Notes under the pieces: generated by a model
Seen by the model: only the letters and a program-made list of their open reading frames with translations
The model's database searches: none
What the model was told of the DNA's origin: nothing
DNA from: CAYMJV01 sp964390545
Lineage (GTDB): Bacteria > Desulfobacterota > BSN033 > UBA1163
DNA: 64,000 nt
NCBI GenBank assembly: GCA_964390545.1
Contig: CAYMJV010000002.1
Coordinates: 25,284 to 89,283, forward strand
Direction of reading: 5' to 3'
In this document: positions 36,174 to 45,106 of the stretch, one piece after another
Numbering within the stretch: the first letter of the stretch is position 1
How the letters are laid out: every line of letters begins with the position of its first letter
Program-made: the position numbers and the translations under genes

Positions 36174-37205
36174 TTAGGTGTCGGTGATGCTTCCCTCTAT
36201 TTCTTCTAAATCCAATGCCTTAATTTTTTTGGTTCTTTTCTCTTCCGCTTTTGTAACGATCTTCCAATAATTGTGTTTCCAAGAGCGATATTGCCAATCC
36301 GGGCAATTTCTGCAGGGTTCTATCTCTTGCCCTTTCCGGGACAGATGCATTTGGCGATAGTATTCGAATTCCTCCCCGTGCCAGATTTCTTTAATACTCT
36401 TTTCATGAATGTTCCCCATATCTGTTTTTGCTGCGATATCAAAACCGCAAACCATCACCTTACCTCTTGAATCAATGTTTAATCTTTCAAAGATAAAGGG
36501 GCATGGGATCATCTCTGCGGGGGACAGATAGGGTGTTGGATCTGCTGATTTGGAAGGATCATTGATACCCCAAGTGAGATATTTTCTTTTCTGAAAGTTA
36601 TCCACAATGGGTTCCCAGAATTTTGCGACGGCATCGATATCAACATCCACCTGGTTGATACCACTAGCGATGATTTTCGACGAGCTTTTTAGACGATTCC
36701 TCAGCTCAACCATTCTTTTGACATTCTTTAGTAATTCATTCCATTTTAGACCTCTCCTCACTTTCGCATATGTTTTGGGGCCCCCGGCATCCACGCTGAA
36801 CTCTATCATATCAATTTGCGCTTCAAGCAATCTGGTACTGCTCTCTTCTGTGAATAATGAACCATTAGTGATCAAACCTACTTTGGCTCCGACTTTCTTT
36901 GCATACTCCATCAATTCCACTGCCTTAGGGTGCAACATCGGTTCGCCTCCCCCTGATATTCTCACCCAGGCACCATATTTCCCACATTGGTCTGCAATGA
37001 TTCGAAAAGTATTCTCCTCCATAAACGGTCGATCTTTATAATCCGTCCTGATTTGAGAATTGGTGTAAGGGCAATTAGGGCATTTGGCATTACAAACATA
37101 CACAAATGAAAGAACGGACATCATCGGAAATTCTTGAGCCTGCGACTTGATACCGTATCTTTTCAGTTTGTGAATTATTTTCTTATCCTTTTTCATAGCG
37201 TGCAT
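36174..37205 (-). CDS. Radical SAM/SPASM-domain protein
   Basis: A 343-residue protein with the iron-sulfur motif CNAKCPNC (near residue 34) that binds the SAM-cleaving 4Fe-4S cluster, followed by the GGEP motif (RISGGGEPMLHPK). A C-terminal SPASM-like set of cysteines lies at CPF, VCGF and CRNCPDW. Such proteins do radical chemistry on peptides, sugars or lipids. Its start overlaps the GNAT gene by 13 bases. A sister enzyme lies at 39520-40458, and both are interleaved with an AsnB and a GNAT. A radical modification of the glycan, for example epimerisation or dehydration, is possible but unproven. Confidence 0.86.
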   Translation of the reverse strand: MHAMKKDKKIIHKLKRYGIKSQAQEFPMMSVLSFVYVCNAKCPNCPYTNSQIRTDYKDRPFMEENTFRIIADQCGKYGAWVRISGGGEPMLHPKAVELMEYAKKVGAKVGLITNGSLFTEESSTRLLEAQIDMIEFSVDAGGPKTYAKVRRGLKWNELLKNVKRMVELRNRLKSSSKIIASGINQVDVDIDAVAKFWEPIVDNFQKRKYLTWGINDPSKSADPTPYLSPAEMIPCPFIFERLNIDSRGKVMVCGFDIAAKTDMGNIHEKSIKEIWHGEEFEYYRQMHLSRKGQEIEPCRNCPDWQYRSWKHNYWKIVTKAEEKRTKKIKALDLEEIEGSITDT

Positions 37206-37654
37206 CTCGGAGGAATTTCTTTTCTGAAAATGACACCCTTTTTACTTTCCTCCTCAAAGACTCTTAAAGATTCGCCCTCCATCATATATCCATTTTTCTG
37301 AAATGTACTTTTGGCCAACTGATTATCAAACAATACCCATGCCCAAACACTCTTTAAGCTTTTTTCTTTTGCTACCCGTTCGATGATCCCTAAAAGTTTA
37401 TTCCCTATCCCTTGATTCGGATATTTTACGAAAAAGGCTATCTCACCGTTTCGGTTGAGATAGAGGATGACGACGCCCAGCAAGTCAGAGTCTACTACAA
37501 TACCCCTCGCTTCTATGTTACTACACTTGAGCCATTCTTTTGTTTCTGCTGCATTGACCGGCTTTGTCAAAAGGAGCTCGCTGTAGCGATTCCTTAAAGA
37601 TAGATATTGTTCAATAAATCCTTCCTCCTCTTTCAAATCGATAATTCTCTCCAT
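37193..37654 (-). CDS. GNAT-family N-acetyltransferase
   Basis: From the ATG at 37654, one base after the asnB stop, it has 153 residues. The acetyl-CoA loop is seen as YPNQGIGNKLLGIIERVA, and the end WAWVLFDNQLAKSTFQKNGY is the usual GNAT motif B. Comparable proteins (WecD/PseH-like) acetylate amino sugars, which would fit with the aminotransferase in this cluster. The exact acceptor is unknown. Confidence 0.82.
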   Translation of the reverse strand: MERIIDLKEEEGFIEQYLSLRNRYSELLLTKPVNAAETKEWLKCSNIEARGIVVDSDLLGVVILYLNRNGEIAFFVKYPNQGIGNKLLGIIERVAKEKSLKSVWAWVLFDNQLAKSTFQKNGYMMEGESLRVFEEESKKGVIFRKEIPPRCTL

Positions 37655-37655
37655 C

Positions 37656-39518
37656 TTACCCAAAATACCTCTCCCACCACACCTGAAACATCATCAGGTT
37701 CCAAACCTTGGCAGCGTTACTTTTCTTGCCAGCGTAATAATCATCCAAAATATATTTTACGTAATGCACATCAAAAAAGTGATGAGTTTTGAGTCGGTTT
37801 TCTGATAGGGTATCGAAACTATAAGGTTTGAGCTTATCAACCATCCAGTCGAAGATGGGTAAAACAAATCCCTCCTTTGGCCTTTCTGCAATTCCATGTG
37901 GGAGTAAGTGCCAGACGGTTCTTTTTAATATATCTTTCACAATTCCGTTTCTTATTTTCATATAACCGGGAATTGTTGAAACAAATTCGACAAGCCTATA
38001 ATCGAGGAAAGGAGAGCGAATTTCTACAGAATGAGCCATCGATAAAAAGTCTATAAAAGCGAGCACTTGATCGGGGAGTTGGGTGTTCCATTCCATTTCG
38101 AGCATTCGATTGAGAGGATCCTTTGAGGTGGTCTGATTAAAATTTTCAGCGAAAAGGGAGAAAGAGCTAGGGTGGTCTATATTTGATCTAAAATCGGGGG
38201 TTAAAAGTAAATCCTTTTCCTCATCACTGAATACCCCCAGTTGATATCGCCACTTAACGTCATCGCCTCCTGATTTCTTATCGAGATCCGTTAAGAAATC
38301 GATATCACATGGTTTCAGGAGATCCCTCTCCTCTTCCGTTAAAGTCCCCCTCTGTATCTTTCTCGATAGCCTTTTGAAATGATGCATCGGTTGAGCAAGC
38401 CTATGAGAGAGATAACTGCCGAAAAGTTCATCAGCAGCATCTCCAGAAAGTGCGACCTTCACATGTTTCGTGATCAATTTCGTAAGAAAATATGTGGAGA
38501 TGGTCCCTGAAAAAGGTTGGTCAAAGGCGACGATGACCTTTCCTATTTCATCCAATAATTCTTTGTAAGGCATGATATATTCATGATGATCTGTCTTATA
38601 TGCCTTTGCCACCCTACGCGCGTAATATAAATCTGCTTCCTTATTCCTTAATTCGTCTTCATACCCGAGGGAGAACGTTTTGATAGGCTTATTTGTAAAC
38701 TTTGTCATTAATGCAACAATCGAACTTGAGTCCACACCACCGCTCAAATAGGCGCCAAATGGTACATCGCTAATCATCCGGACCCGAATGGCATCTTCCA
38801 GCAATTCCAATATTTTCTCTTTGAGAACAGCTTCGTCCTGATCTTCTTTTTTAACGAATCGGATTTTCCACCATCTCTTTTTAGAAATCTCTGTCTTCGA
38901 AAAGGTTAATATCTCCCCGGGGACAAGGGAATAAATATTTTTGAAAGCAGTGAGAGGTGATGGAACATTCTTAAAGGTAAAGTAATGGTAGATGGCTTCG
39001 CAATTAATGTCCCGTTGATACTCGGGATGTTCCAAAATGGCCTTAATCTCAGAACCAAATATGAGATGGTTATTGGCAACGGTATAGAAAAGGGGTTTTA
39101 CCCCCATCCGATCTCTGATCAGCAAAAGTTTATTCTTTCCTGAATCCCACAAAGCAATGACAAACATACCGTTCATTTTATGGACAAAGTCATCGCCATA
39201 TTCTTCGTAGAGATGAACAATCACCTCTGTGTCAGAATGGTCCGTATAAAATGTGTGCCCTTGTCCTAGCAGCTCTTTTCTTAATTTCTGGAAATTATAA
39301 ATCTCTCCGTTAAAGACTACCCAAAGAGTTCGGTCCTCGTTATGCACGGGCTGATGGCCTGTCTCGAGATCTATAATACTTAGTCTTCTGATGCCGAGAT
39401 TCATGTTTCCATCCGAATAAAATCCTTCTTCATCCGGACCACGGTGAAAGATCGCGTCCGTCATCCTCTTCAATACGATTTCGTTCGGGGGTCCCGAAAA
39501 ACCACAAATGCCGCACAT
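37656..39518 (-). CDS. asnB: Glutamine-dependent asparagine synthase-like amidotransferase
   Basis: A 620-residue AsnB homologue with Cys2 nucleophile (MCGICG), glutaminase domain and PP-loop SGGVDSS in the synthetase domain (near residue 257). It is clearly diverged from the two other copies at 21943 and 51714. Flanked by two radical SAM proteins and a GNAT, it looks like part of a dedicated modification set; amidation of a sugar acid is the likely use. Ordinary asparagine synthesis cannot be excluded. Confidence 0.9.
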   Translation of the reverse strand: MCGICGFSGPPNEIVLKRMTDAIFHRGPDEEGFYSDGNMNLGIRRLSIIDLETGHQPVHNEDRTLWVVFNGEIYNFQKLRKELLGQGHTFYTDHSDTEVIVHLYEEYGDDFVHKMNGMFVIALWDSGKNKLLLIRDRMGVKPLFYTVANNHLIFGSEIKAILEHPEYQRDINCEAIYHYFTFKNVPSPLTAFKNIYSLVPGEILTFSKTEISKKRWWKIRFVKKEDQDEAVLKEKILELLEDAIRVRMISDVPFGAYLSGGVDSSSIVALMTKFTNKPIKTFSLGYEDELRNKEADLYYARRVAKAYKTDHHEYIMPYKELLDEIGKVIVAFDQPFSGTISTYFLTKLITKHVKVALSGDAADELFGSYLSHRLAQPMHHFKRLSRKIQRGTLTEEERDLLKPCDIDFLTDLDKKSGGDDVKWRYQLGVFSDEEKDLLLTPDFRSNIDHPSSFSLFAENFNQTTSKDPLNRMLEMEWNTQLPDQVLAFIDFLSMAHSVEIRSPFLDYRLVEFVSTIPGYMKIRNGIVKDILKRTVWHLLPHGIAERPKEGFVLPIFDWMVDKLKPYSFDTLSENRLKTHHFFDVHYVKYILDDYYAGKKSNAAKVWNLMMFQVWWERYFG

Positions 39519-39519
39519 G

Positions 39520-40458
39520 TCAGGTATTTAATAAATAATAATCTGCTCTTGCCGCCTGCCAGTCCCTGCAATCCCTGCAATTCTCTGGGAGGGCATGAAA
39601 TTGTTTAAGAAGATGGAACTGCCTTAGCTCTTTTAACTTTCCGTTCCACACTTCCTTAAGAGATTGATGGTTGATATCCCCGGCAATAAATTTTGCATCC
39701 AAATCGACTGCACAGGTGACCACCTTCCCTGTATCAGTAATCGACATGGTTCGCATGGCCCAGTAGCAGGGCCAACGCTCTACACCGCCAATAACTAAGT
39801 TGGGAGCATCGACGAGTCCTGCCCAGCTGACCATAGGCCGAATTTTTACGACAGCTCCTTGCTGATTCCAGAATTGAATAAAGTCTTCTTTTTCATTTTG
39901 GTTGATGTCCATTTCAACAAACTGCACAAACACCTCGGGTTTCTCCGAGTTCATCAATTTTTTGAGCTTCATTAATTGCGCGGTATTCTGAACCACTTTT
40001 TCATAATTTCCACCCACTCGAATCTTTGCATACGTGTCAGGTTTAAAGGCGTCGATGCCGATATAGATGGCATCCAGACCTGAACAAATCAGTCTCTCTG
40101 CTGCAGATTTGCCTAACAAATTTGCATTCGAATTCAGAACCACATCTCTTAAACCCTCACGTTTTGCATAAGCGATCATGTCAAAGATGGTTGGTTTTTT
40201 TCTTTTTAATAATAGGGCCTCTCCGAAGAAGACCATCCAAACTCTTACGCTCTTGTCCACTTTAGCGATTTCGTTTATGATTTTTATAAAAAGGTCCCAC
40301 GAAATAATGCCTTTTTGCCTTTTCATTTCTTTGTGCACACACATGGAACATTTGAGGTTGCAGTAGCTAATCGTATCGATGAGAACGACTTTAGGAAAAT
40401 CGCCTGCATCTTCAAGCCTGCCTTGTTTCTTTTGAACTTCTAAAACTTTGTTCTCCAT
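39520..40458 (-). CDS. Radical SAM/SPASM-domain protein
   Basis: A 312-residue radical SAM protein. Cluster motif CNLKCSMC (near residue 33), then a C-terminal region with CAVD and CRDCRDW resembling a SPASM tail. It ends one base before asnB and starts 25 bases after the epimerase. It resembles the protein at 36174-37205 in overall plan but is shorter and lacks the GGEP motif in its usual form (FFGEALL instead). Acceptor substrate unknown. Confidence 0.85.
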   Translation of the reverse strand: MENKVLEVQKKQGRLEDAGDFPKVVLIDTISYCNLKCSMCVHKEMKRQKGIISWDLFIKIINEIAKVDKSVRVWMVFFGEALLLKRKKPTIFDMIAYAKREGLRDVVLNSNANLLGKSAAERLICSGLDAIYIGIDAFKPDTYAKIRVGGNYEKVVQNTAQLMKLKKLMNSEKPEVFVQFVEMDINQNEKEDFIQFWNQQGAVVKIRPMVSWAGLVDAPNLVIGGVERWPCYWAMRTMSITDTGKVVTCAVDLDAKFIAGDINHQSLKEVWNGKLKELRQFHLLKQFHALPENCRDCRDWQAARADYYLLNT

Positions 40459-40483
40459 ACGTTTGTTTCTTATGATTTATTAT

Positions 40484-41512
40484 TCAAAGCGCTTTATTAA
40501 AAACATCTGGTCGAACCTCTCGAAGTTCCAGCTTTTTAAGAATATTCACAATTCTCTTTGCGGACTTTCCATCCCAAAACTCTGGCGTTCCGCCTTTTTT
40601 CCAATTTCCTGATAAAATCAAATCCATCCTATCGTCAATATTCCCCATGGATACTAATTCATTCGTTCCCTGAGTAATGGTAATTGGCCGTTCTATAGTA
40701 GTCCTTAGTATGAGGCAGGGGACATTTAAATAGGTTGTTTCTTCTTGTATCCCACCAGAATCTGTGAGGACAAACTTCGAGTATTTTCCACGGGTAATGA
40801 ATTCTTTATAACGGAGTGGTTCCAAAACTTTGAAATCTCTATTAGAAGCGAAGCCTGCGTCAAATCCATTTATATTTTTCTTTGTTCTCGGGTGAGCGGG
40901 GAAAAAAACTGGTATTCTGAGAGAAAGGGTATTCAAAAAATTCATAATCCTCCAAAGATCATTCTTATCATCGACATTCGAAGGCCTGTGAAGGGTGACC
41001 AAAATAAAATGGTTTCTTTGTAAACCGAATTTCTGAAAAACCTTATCTTCATAGGATGGATCAATCCTTTTTAAAATTGAGATTAAAGAATCGATCATGA
41101 TATTCCCAACAAAATGGATTCTATTTCTTTCGACTCCCTCCCGAATAGGATTTTCATCTCCATCTTTCGATGGAGTAAAAAGGATATCCGAAATGGAATC
41201 GGTCACTTTCCGGTTGATTTCTTCGGGCATGGTCATATCAAAACTCCGAAGCCCGGCTTCCACATGGGCCACTGGAATGGAGAGTTTCTTAGCTGTCACA
41301 CTGCAAGCGAGGGTTGAATTCACATCACCAAAGACCACTACCAGGTCAGGATTTTCATTTTGAATCACTCGCTCAAAATCGATCATTATCTTCCCTGTTT
41401 GTTCTGCGTGGGTTCCAGACCCGACCCCCCAAAAGTAATGCGCCTCAGGTAAGTCCAGGTCTTCAAACAATTCTTTGGACATTTCATAATCATAATGTTG
41501 ACCGGTGTGCAA
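40484..41512 (-). CDS. wecB: UDP-GlcNAc 2-epimerase, 5'-truncated (probably inactive)
   Basis: The 342 residues from the TTG at 41512 match WecB from the HTGQHYDYEM motif onward (VFGDVNSTLA, VEAGLRS, HRPSNVD, DSGGIQEE). WecB normally starts about 35-40 residues earlier with a KI-x6-GTRPE strand that binds UDP. Here homology continues only eight codons further (NKHFTPII) to a TAG at 41537-41539, and the upstream gene ends at 41554. The nucleotide-binding start is therefore missing. The product probably cannot convert UDP-GlcNAc to UDP-ManNAc. A recent 5' deletion or an assembly error fits best; the rest of the frame is intact. Confidence 0.85.
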   Translation of the reverse strand: MHTGQHYDYEMSKELFEDLDLPEAHYFWGVGSGTHAEQTGKIMIDFERVIQNENPDLVVVFGDVNSTLACSVTAKKLSIPVAHVEAGLRSFDMTMPEEINRKVTDSISDILFTPSKDGDENPIREGVERNRIHFVGNIMIDSLISILKRIDPSYEDKVFQKFGLQRNHFILVTLHRPSNVDDKNDLWRIMNFLNTLSLRIPVFFPAHPRTKKNINGFDAGFASNRDFKVLEPLRYKEFITRGKYSKFVLTDSGGIQEETTYLNVPCLILRTTIERPITITQGTNELVSMGNIDDRMDLILSGNWKKGGTPEFWDGKSAKRIVNILKKLELREVRPDVFNKAL

Positions 41513-41553
41513 GATAATGGGGGTGAAATGTTTATTCTAGCCCCTCAAAATTC

Positions 41554-42708
41554 CTACCATAGGATTCCTTTGGTGGCCAACAGAAACATCTTCTCTTTCC
41601 AATCAAAAACAAAGGCCTCTTTTCTCTCTCGGCATAGGCCAATGATATAATTTGAATATTGGGCATCAGAGAACACTCGATGTACTCTATCCGCAATTGC
41701 TTCCTCATCCGAAGGATTAAACATCAACTCTTCATACTGAAGAATGTCTATGATGCCAGGTATCCTACTGCCTATGCAAGGTACCCCTAATCCCAGCACC
41801 TCTAAGAGGGCGTTGGGCATCCCTTCACTCTTTGAAGGTAATACAAAAAGATCAGCCACAAGGTAGGTCATCCACAGTTCTTCCTTCTCCAGCCATCCTG
41901 TGAAGATTACCCTATGATCAAGACTTAATCTCCTTGTTAATTCTTTTAGGTGGTTGATGTAAGAAAAATCTTCTTTCGAAGAACCATCCCCGATGATAAA
42001 TAGAAACAAATTGTCCATCCCAATTCTGGGCAGGCATTTGATGAGCATCTCCATATTCTTACCGCGGTTTAGGATTCCAGCCGTCATGAGAACTTTCGCT
42101 CCGATTGGGATCCGCAATCGACATCTTATCTGATTGGCATCTTCTAGCTCCATTTTTGGCATTGGAGGAATATTGTTATAGAGCAGTCTAACGTCAACGT
42201 GTTTCTTCTTCCCGACTGTCCTAAGAATCTCGTTTTGAGTTTCTCCGTTGTTGGTGAGGATTCGATCGGAAAATAGGAACCCCAAATATTCCATCATCCT
42301 GTTGATCGACAGAAAGAAACCGGAGGAGCGGCGGACCATCAAGCCAAACGTTGAGTTTCCGCGTATAAAGGTTACCATCCTTCTTCTCAGGACCCATTTA
42401 GGGATTGCAAGCAAAAATGCATAGATCGAACCAAAGGCGACAAAAAGATCGATCTTTTCCCTCCAGCCGATGAGAAGGGAATAGAAAGGAAAGAGAAATA
42501 CAGTCACGAATTTGGCCACCCATCCTCCCTTCGCTCCAAGGGAAAGGCCAAGCCGGTGATTATAATAGCAGGGATGCTTCATCTTGATCGGCGTCAGGGA
42601 TAAGCAGTGAACCTCACATTTTCTATCCAAAAAAGCTTCGACCATCATGAGAAATCGGTCGTAGGCTCCTCCTTTTCTTAGAGTGTACATTGCTGTTAGT
42701 ATCTTCAT
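41554..42708 (-). CDS. GT4-family glycosyltransferase
   Basis: A 384-residue GT-B enzyme from the ATG at 42708, two bases after the stop of the regulator. Signature KSEGMPNALLEVLGLGVP in the C-terminal half carries the E-x7-E pair; MTAGILNRGKNMEMLIKCL is the nucleotide-proximal loop. N-terminal TLRKGGAYDRFLMMVEAFL is GT4-like. Directly downstream lies the damaged wecB, so the deletion break lies at the end of this gene. Substrates unknown. Confidence 0.88.
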   Translation of the reverse strand: MKILTAMYTLRKGGAYDRFLMMVEAFLDRKCEVHCLSLTPIKMKHPCYYNHRLGLSLGAKGGWVAKFVTVFLFPFYSLLIGWREKIDLFVAFGSIYAFLLAIPKWVLRRRMVTFIRGNSTFGLMVRRSSGFFLSINRMMEYLGFLFSDRILTNNGETQNEILRTVGKKKHVDVRLLYNNIPPMPKMELEDANQIRCRLRIPIGAKVLMTAGILNRGKNMEMLIKCLPRIGMDNLFLFIIGDGSSKEDFSYINHLKELTRRLSLDHRVIFTGWLEKEELWMTYLVADLFVLPSKSEGMPNALLEVLGLGVPCIGSRIPGIIDILQYEELMFNPSDEEAIADRVHRVFSDAQYSNYIIGLCRERKEAFVFDWKEKMFLLATKGILW

Positions 42709-42710
42709 CT

Positions 42711-43340
42711 TCAAAATCTGGAAAAACAGATGTCTTTTACGCAAATTTGCCTTGTGTCTAATAGGTTTTTAAGCTTCTCTTTTCTGAGATCATTTTCTTC
42801 CAAGGAGGTGATCAATATGCAATCGGGTTTTAGTTCTTTGATTCGACTGACGGGTTCTAATTCGTAACCCAAGAGTATTTGAGATCTAAATTTTTCATCA
42901 TCCTCGACAATTCCAACTAATTTGAGATTGACGCCCTGAAGAGTGATATAAGCGACTTCCATTTCATCACTGATCCCATAAAAAACGATTCGATGGAACC
43001 CTTCCCGCTCCATTTCCAAGAGTCTCTGACTGATCATTTTCTTCAACTCAGAATAATGCTGAATGGTATAAGCAATCATGTGAAGGGATAGTTTGGTCTT
43101 TTCTGCAAACCCTATGGGTGTAAGGTAATAACCAATCTTTCGATGGCTTAAGCCTCGAATCCGAATCCACCCTTTTCGTACCATCCTCCTCAGGCAGGCG
43201 TTTGTAACTCCTAAGGCGATATTGAACTTGTGGCTCAATTGGCGTTGCGAGATGATGGGGTTGCGCTCGAGCTCCTCAAGGAGTCGGAGTTCCCTGATCT
43301 CCTCCGAAGGTTTAAAAATACCTAAATTTTGATTTCCCAT
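42711..43340 (-). CDS. Winged-helix regulator heading the polysaccharide run
   Basis: A 209-residue protein with an N-terminal winged helix-turn-helix (residues 15-85: LEELERNPIISQRQLSHKF, then ACLRRMVRKGWIRIRG) and a C-terminal Rossmann-like domain (about 115-205, RIVFYGISDEMEVAYITLQG), probably binding a nucleotide or small ligand. This fusion is seen at the head of exopolysaccharide or LPS clusters in Deltaproteobacteria. It is the first gene behind the sigma-54-type element at 43510-43525, so it may tune the cluster in cis. Ligand unknown. Confidence 0.8.
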   Translation of the reverse strand: MGNQNLGIFKPSEEIRELRLLEELERNPIISQRQLSHKFNIALGVTNACLRRMVRKGWIRIRGLSHRKIGYYLTPIGFAEKTKLSLHMIAYTIQHYSELKKMISQRLLEMEREGFHRIVFYGISDEMEVAYITLQGVNLKLVGIVEDDEKFRSQILLGYELEPVSRIKELKPDCILITSLEENDLRKEKLKNLLDTRQICVKDICFSRF

Positions 43341-43509
43341 TGACGCTTCTTATAACCTCTTAGAAATTAAAGGACATTTTTGTAATCCGTTCAAACATTG
43401 AACACTGGAAAGAAAAAAAATAAAATGGCTTAAGTTATTGAATCTAATCCCTTTTCAAAACAGACCCGTAATGGCATGGAATAAAGACAACTACTAAGAT
43501 TCATTAACG

Positions 43510-43525
43510 AGCAACTTCTATGCCA
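43510..43525 (-). promoter_or_regulatory. Sigma-54-type promoter of the polysaccharide run
   Basis: On the minus strand TGGCATAGAAGTTGCT has both halves close to consensus, with GG and GC 10 bases apart. It lies 4 bases after the stop of the glycosyltransferase at 43530. Initiation near 43499 would give a leader of about 160 bases before the regulator start at 43340. The remaining bases up to 43341 show no gene. Confidence 0.72.
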
Positions 43526-43529
43526 CATT

Positions 43530-44699
43530 TCAATTTTCTGAAGATAGCACCTTCTCGTAAATTCTCTTTGTTTTTTCTATAGTTGCTGGCCACAGAACCT
43601 TCTCGGTGACAAGGCGAAGGTTCTTCTGCCTAGCTTTTTCAACCAGTGGTCTATTCCGGATACTTTCGAGAATTCTCATCGCTAAAACTCTTTCCTCATC
43701 TGTCGGAACCAAGAAACCATTTTCCCCGTCAGAGATCCACTCTCTATTGGATGGGATATCTGTCACCACAGGAAATGCACCCGAGCCTAAGGCTTCGAGC
43801 AACGATACCGACGTCCCATCATGCAAGGAGGTTGAAACGTAAATATCTGTCTCACCCAGAAGATTCAGCATAGTGTCATGAGGCACTCGCCCCAGAAATT
43901 GAACGAAATCTCCTAGATTCAGATTTTTCACTTCCCTTTCCAATCCTTCTCTTTCAGGACCATCACCGGCAATAAAACATTTTACCTTTGACTCTTCTCT
44001 AAGGACGAGAGGGATTGCCCGAATGAGCAGAGAAACATTATAGATAGGCAACAGATTTCGATTACTCAAAATGGTGGTCGGCCGCTTACCGAAACCTACT
44101 CTCTGAGCCCCCTCCTTATCGAGAAAACCGGATTCGATACCCATGGGAAAAGCTGATATCCTCCCCCGGTTGATTCCCAGGGCCTCTAACTCCCTTTTCA
44201 TTCCCTCCGAGACACAATGAAGATGATTTGCCTTTTTGCACACATAGAGAAAGATCCTCTTAAGGAAAGAAGATTCGTCCATGGCCAGCCTGAAGTCAGA
44301 CCCATGGATAGTGACCATTAAGGGTTTTCTTGATAAAAAGGCAACTCCCACGCCGATCAATCCCGTTGGAATAGCCCAGTGGACGTGGATCATCTGACAT
44401 CGATGCCTGATGAGGGCATAGAGAGTCAAGAAAAATCCAGAGATGTAATAAAAGCACATGCGTAAATAAGGAATTTTATCATATTCGATCAAAAGCCGAT
44501 TTCCCCCAAAGAATGGAAACCGATAGATCTTCATTCCGTTTTGTTCTTCCACGTAACAACTCTTCTTATAAATTTTGGGAGTCACGATAGCGATATCATA
44601 TCCATCCGTCTTTAGAAGGGAAGCCATCTTCTTTATAAAGATGCCCCGGTAGGAAGAATCAAAATCAGGATAGGCATTCGTAAGGAATAAAATCCTCAT
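43530..44699 (-). CDS. GT4-family glycosyltransferase
   Basis: A 389-residue GT-B enzyme. N-terminus FLTNAYPDFDSSYRGIFIKKM fits the GT4 type. The donor-binding signature is altered to HDGTSVSLLEALGSGA, with the first glutamate replaced by aspartate. MVTIHGSDFRLA marks the acceptor side. It is upstream of, and separately transcribed from, the 23-kb run, since the sigma-54-type element follows its stop. It is third in the sequence GT2, GxxExxY, GT4. Confidence 0.87.
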   Translation of the reverse strand: MRILFLTNAYPDFDSSYRGIFIKKMASLLKTDGYDIAIVTPKIYKKSCYVEEQNGMKIYRFPFFGGNRLLIEYDKIPYLRMCFYYISGFFLTLYALIRHRCQMIHVHWAIPTGLIGVGVAFLSRKPLMVTIHGSDFRLAMDESSFLKRIFLYVCKKANHLHCVSEGMKRELEALGINRGRISAFPMGIESGFLDKEGAQRVGFGKRPTTILSNRNLLPIYNVSLLIRAIPLVLREESKVKCFIAGDGPEREGLEREVKNLNLGDFVQFLGRVPHDTMLNLLGETDIYVSTSLHDGTSVSLLEALGSGAFPVVTDIPSNREWISDGENGFLVPTDEERVLAMRILESIRNRPLVEKARQKNLRLVTEKVLWPATIEKTKRIYEKVLSSEN

Positions 44700-44722
44700 A
44701 AGGAAGCCAGGAAGCCAAGAAA

Positions 44723-45106
44723 TTACTTGTGGATAACTCTTTTAACCTCAAGGATTTTTCTAGAGAAATTTATGATCAAACCATGTTGCTTATCCAGTGC
44801 TTTAAGGTAAGACTTTACAATTGCGAAATGGATATCTTCTACATTCTTAACCGCTTTCAGCTCAACAATGATAGTATCATCTATAATGAGATCGAGCCTA
44901 TGCCTTCCAACTTCAATACTATCATATTTGATCACGACCTCTCGTTGCCTCTCAACTTGAAGATGTTGTTTCTGCAACTCAATGATAAAAGCATTTTCGT
45001 AGATTGACTCCAAGAATCCAGGACCTAATTTTTTGTGAACCTCAATAGCACACCCGATAATCTTCTCAGTCAGATCTTCATATTCCAATCCTTTTCCTGG
45101 TTTCAT
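44723..45106 (-). CDS. GxxExxY protein
   Basis: A 127-residue protein of the GxxExxY family: conserved LGPGFLESIYENAF, then LDLIIDDTIIVELKA, whose acidic residues and lysine match the PD-(D/E)xK nuclease fold. The family is common and scattered, often placed singly inside unrelated operons, and its function is not established. Its ATG overlaps the stop of the upstream GT2 gene (ATGA). The sequence is AT-richer than its neighbours, which suggests a recently acquired insertion. Confidence 0.88.
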   Translation of the reverse strand: MKPGKGLEYEDLTEKIIGCAIEVHKKLGPGFLESIYENAFIIELQKQHLQVERQREVVIKYDSIEVGRHRLDLIIDDTIIVELKAVKNVEDIHFAIVKSYLKALDKQHGLIINFSRKILEVKRVIHK

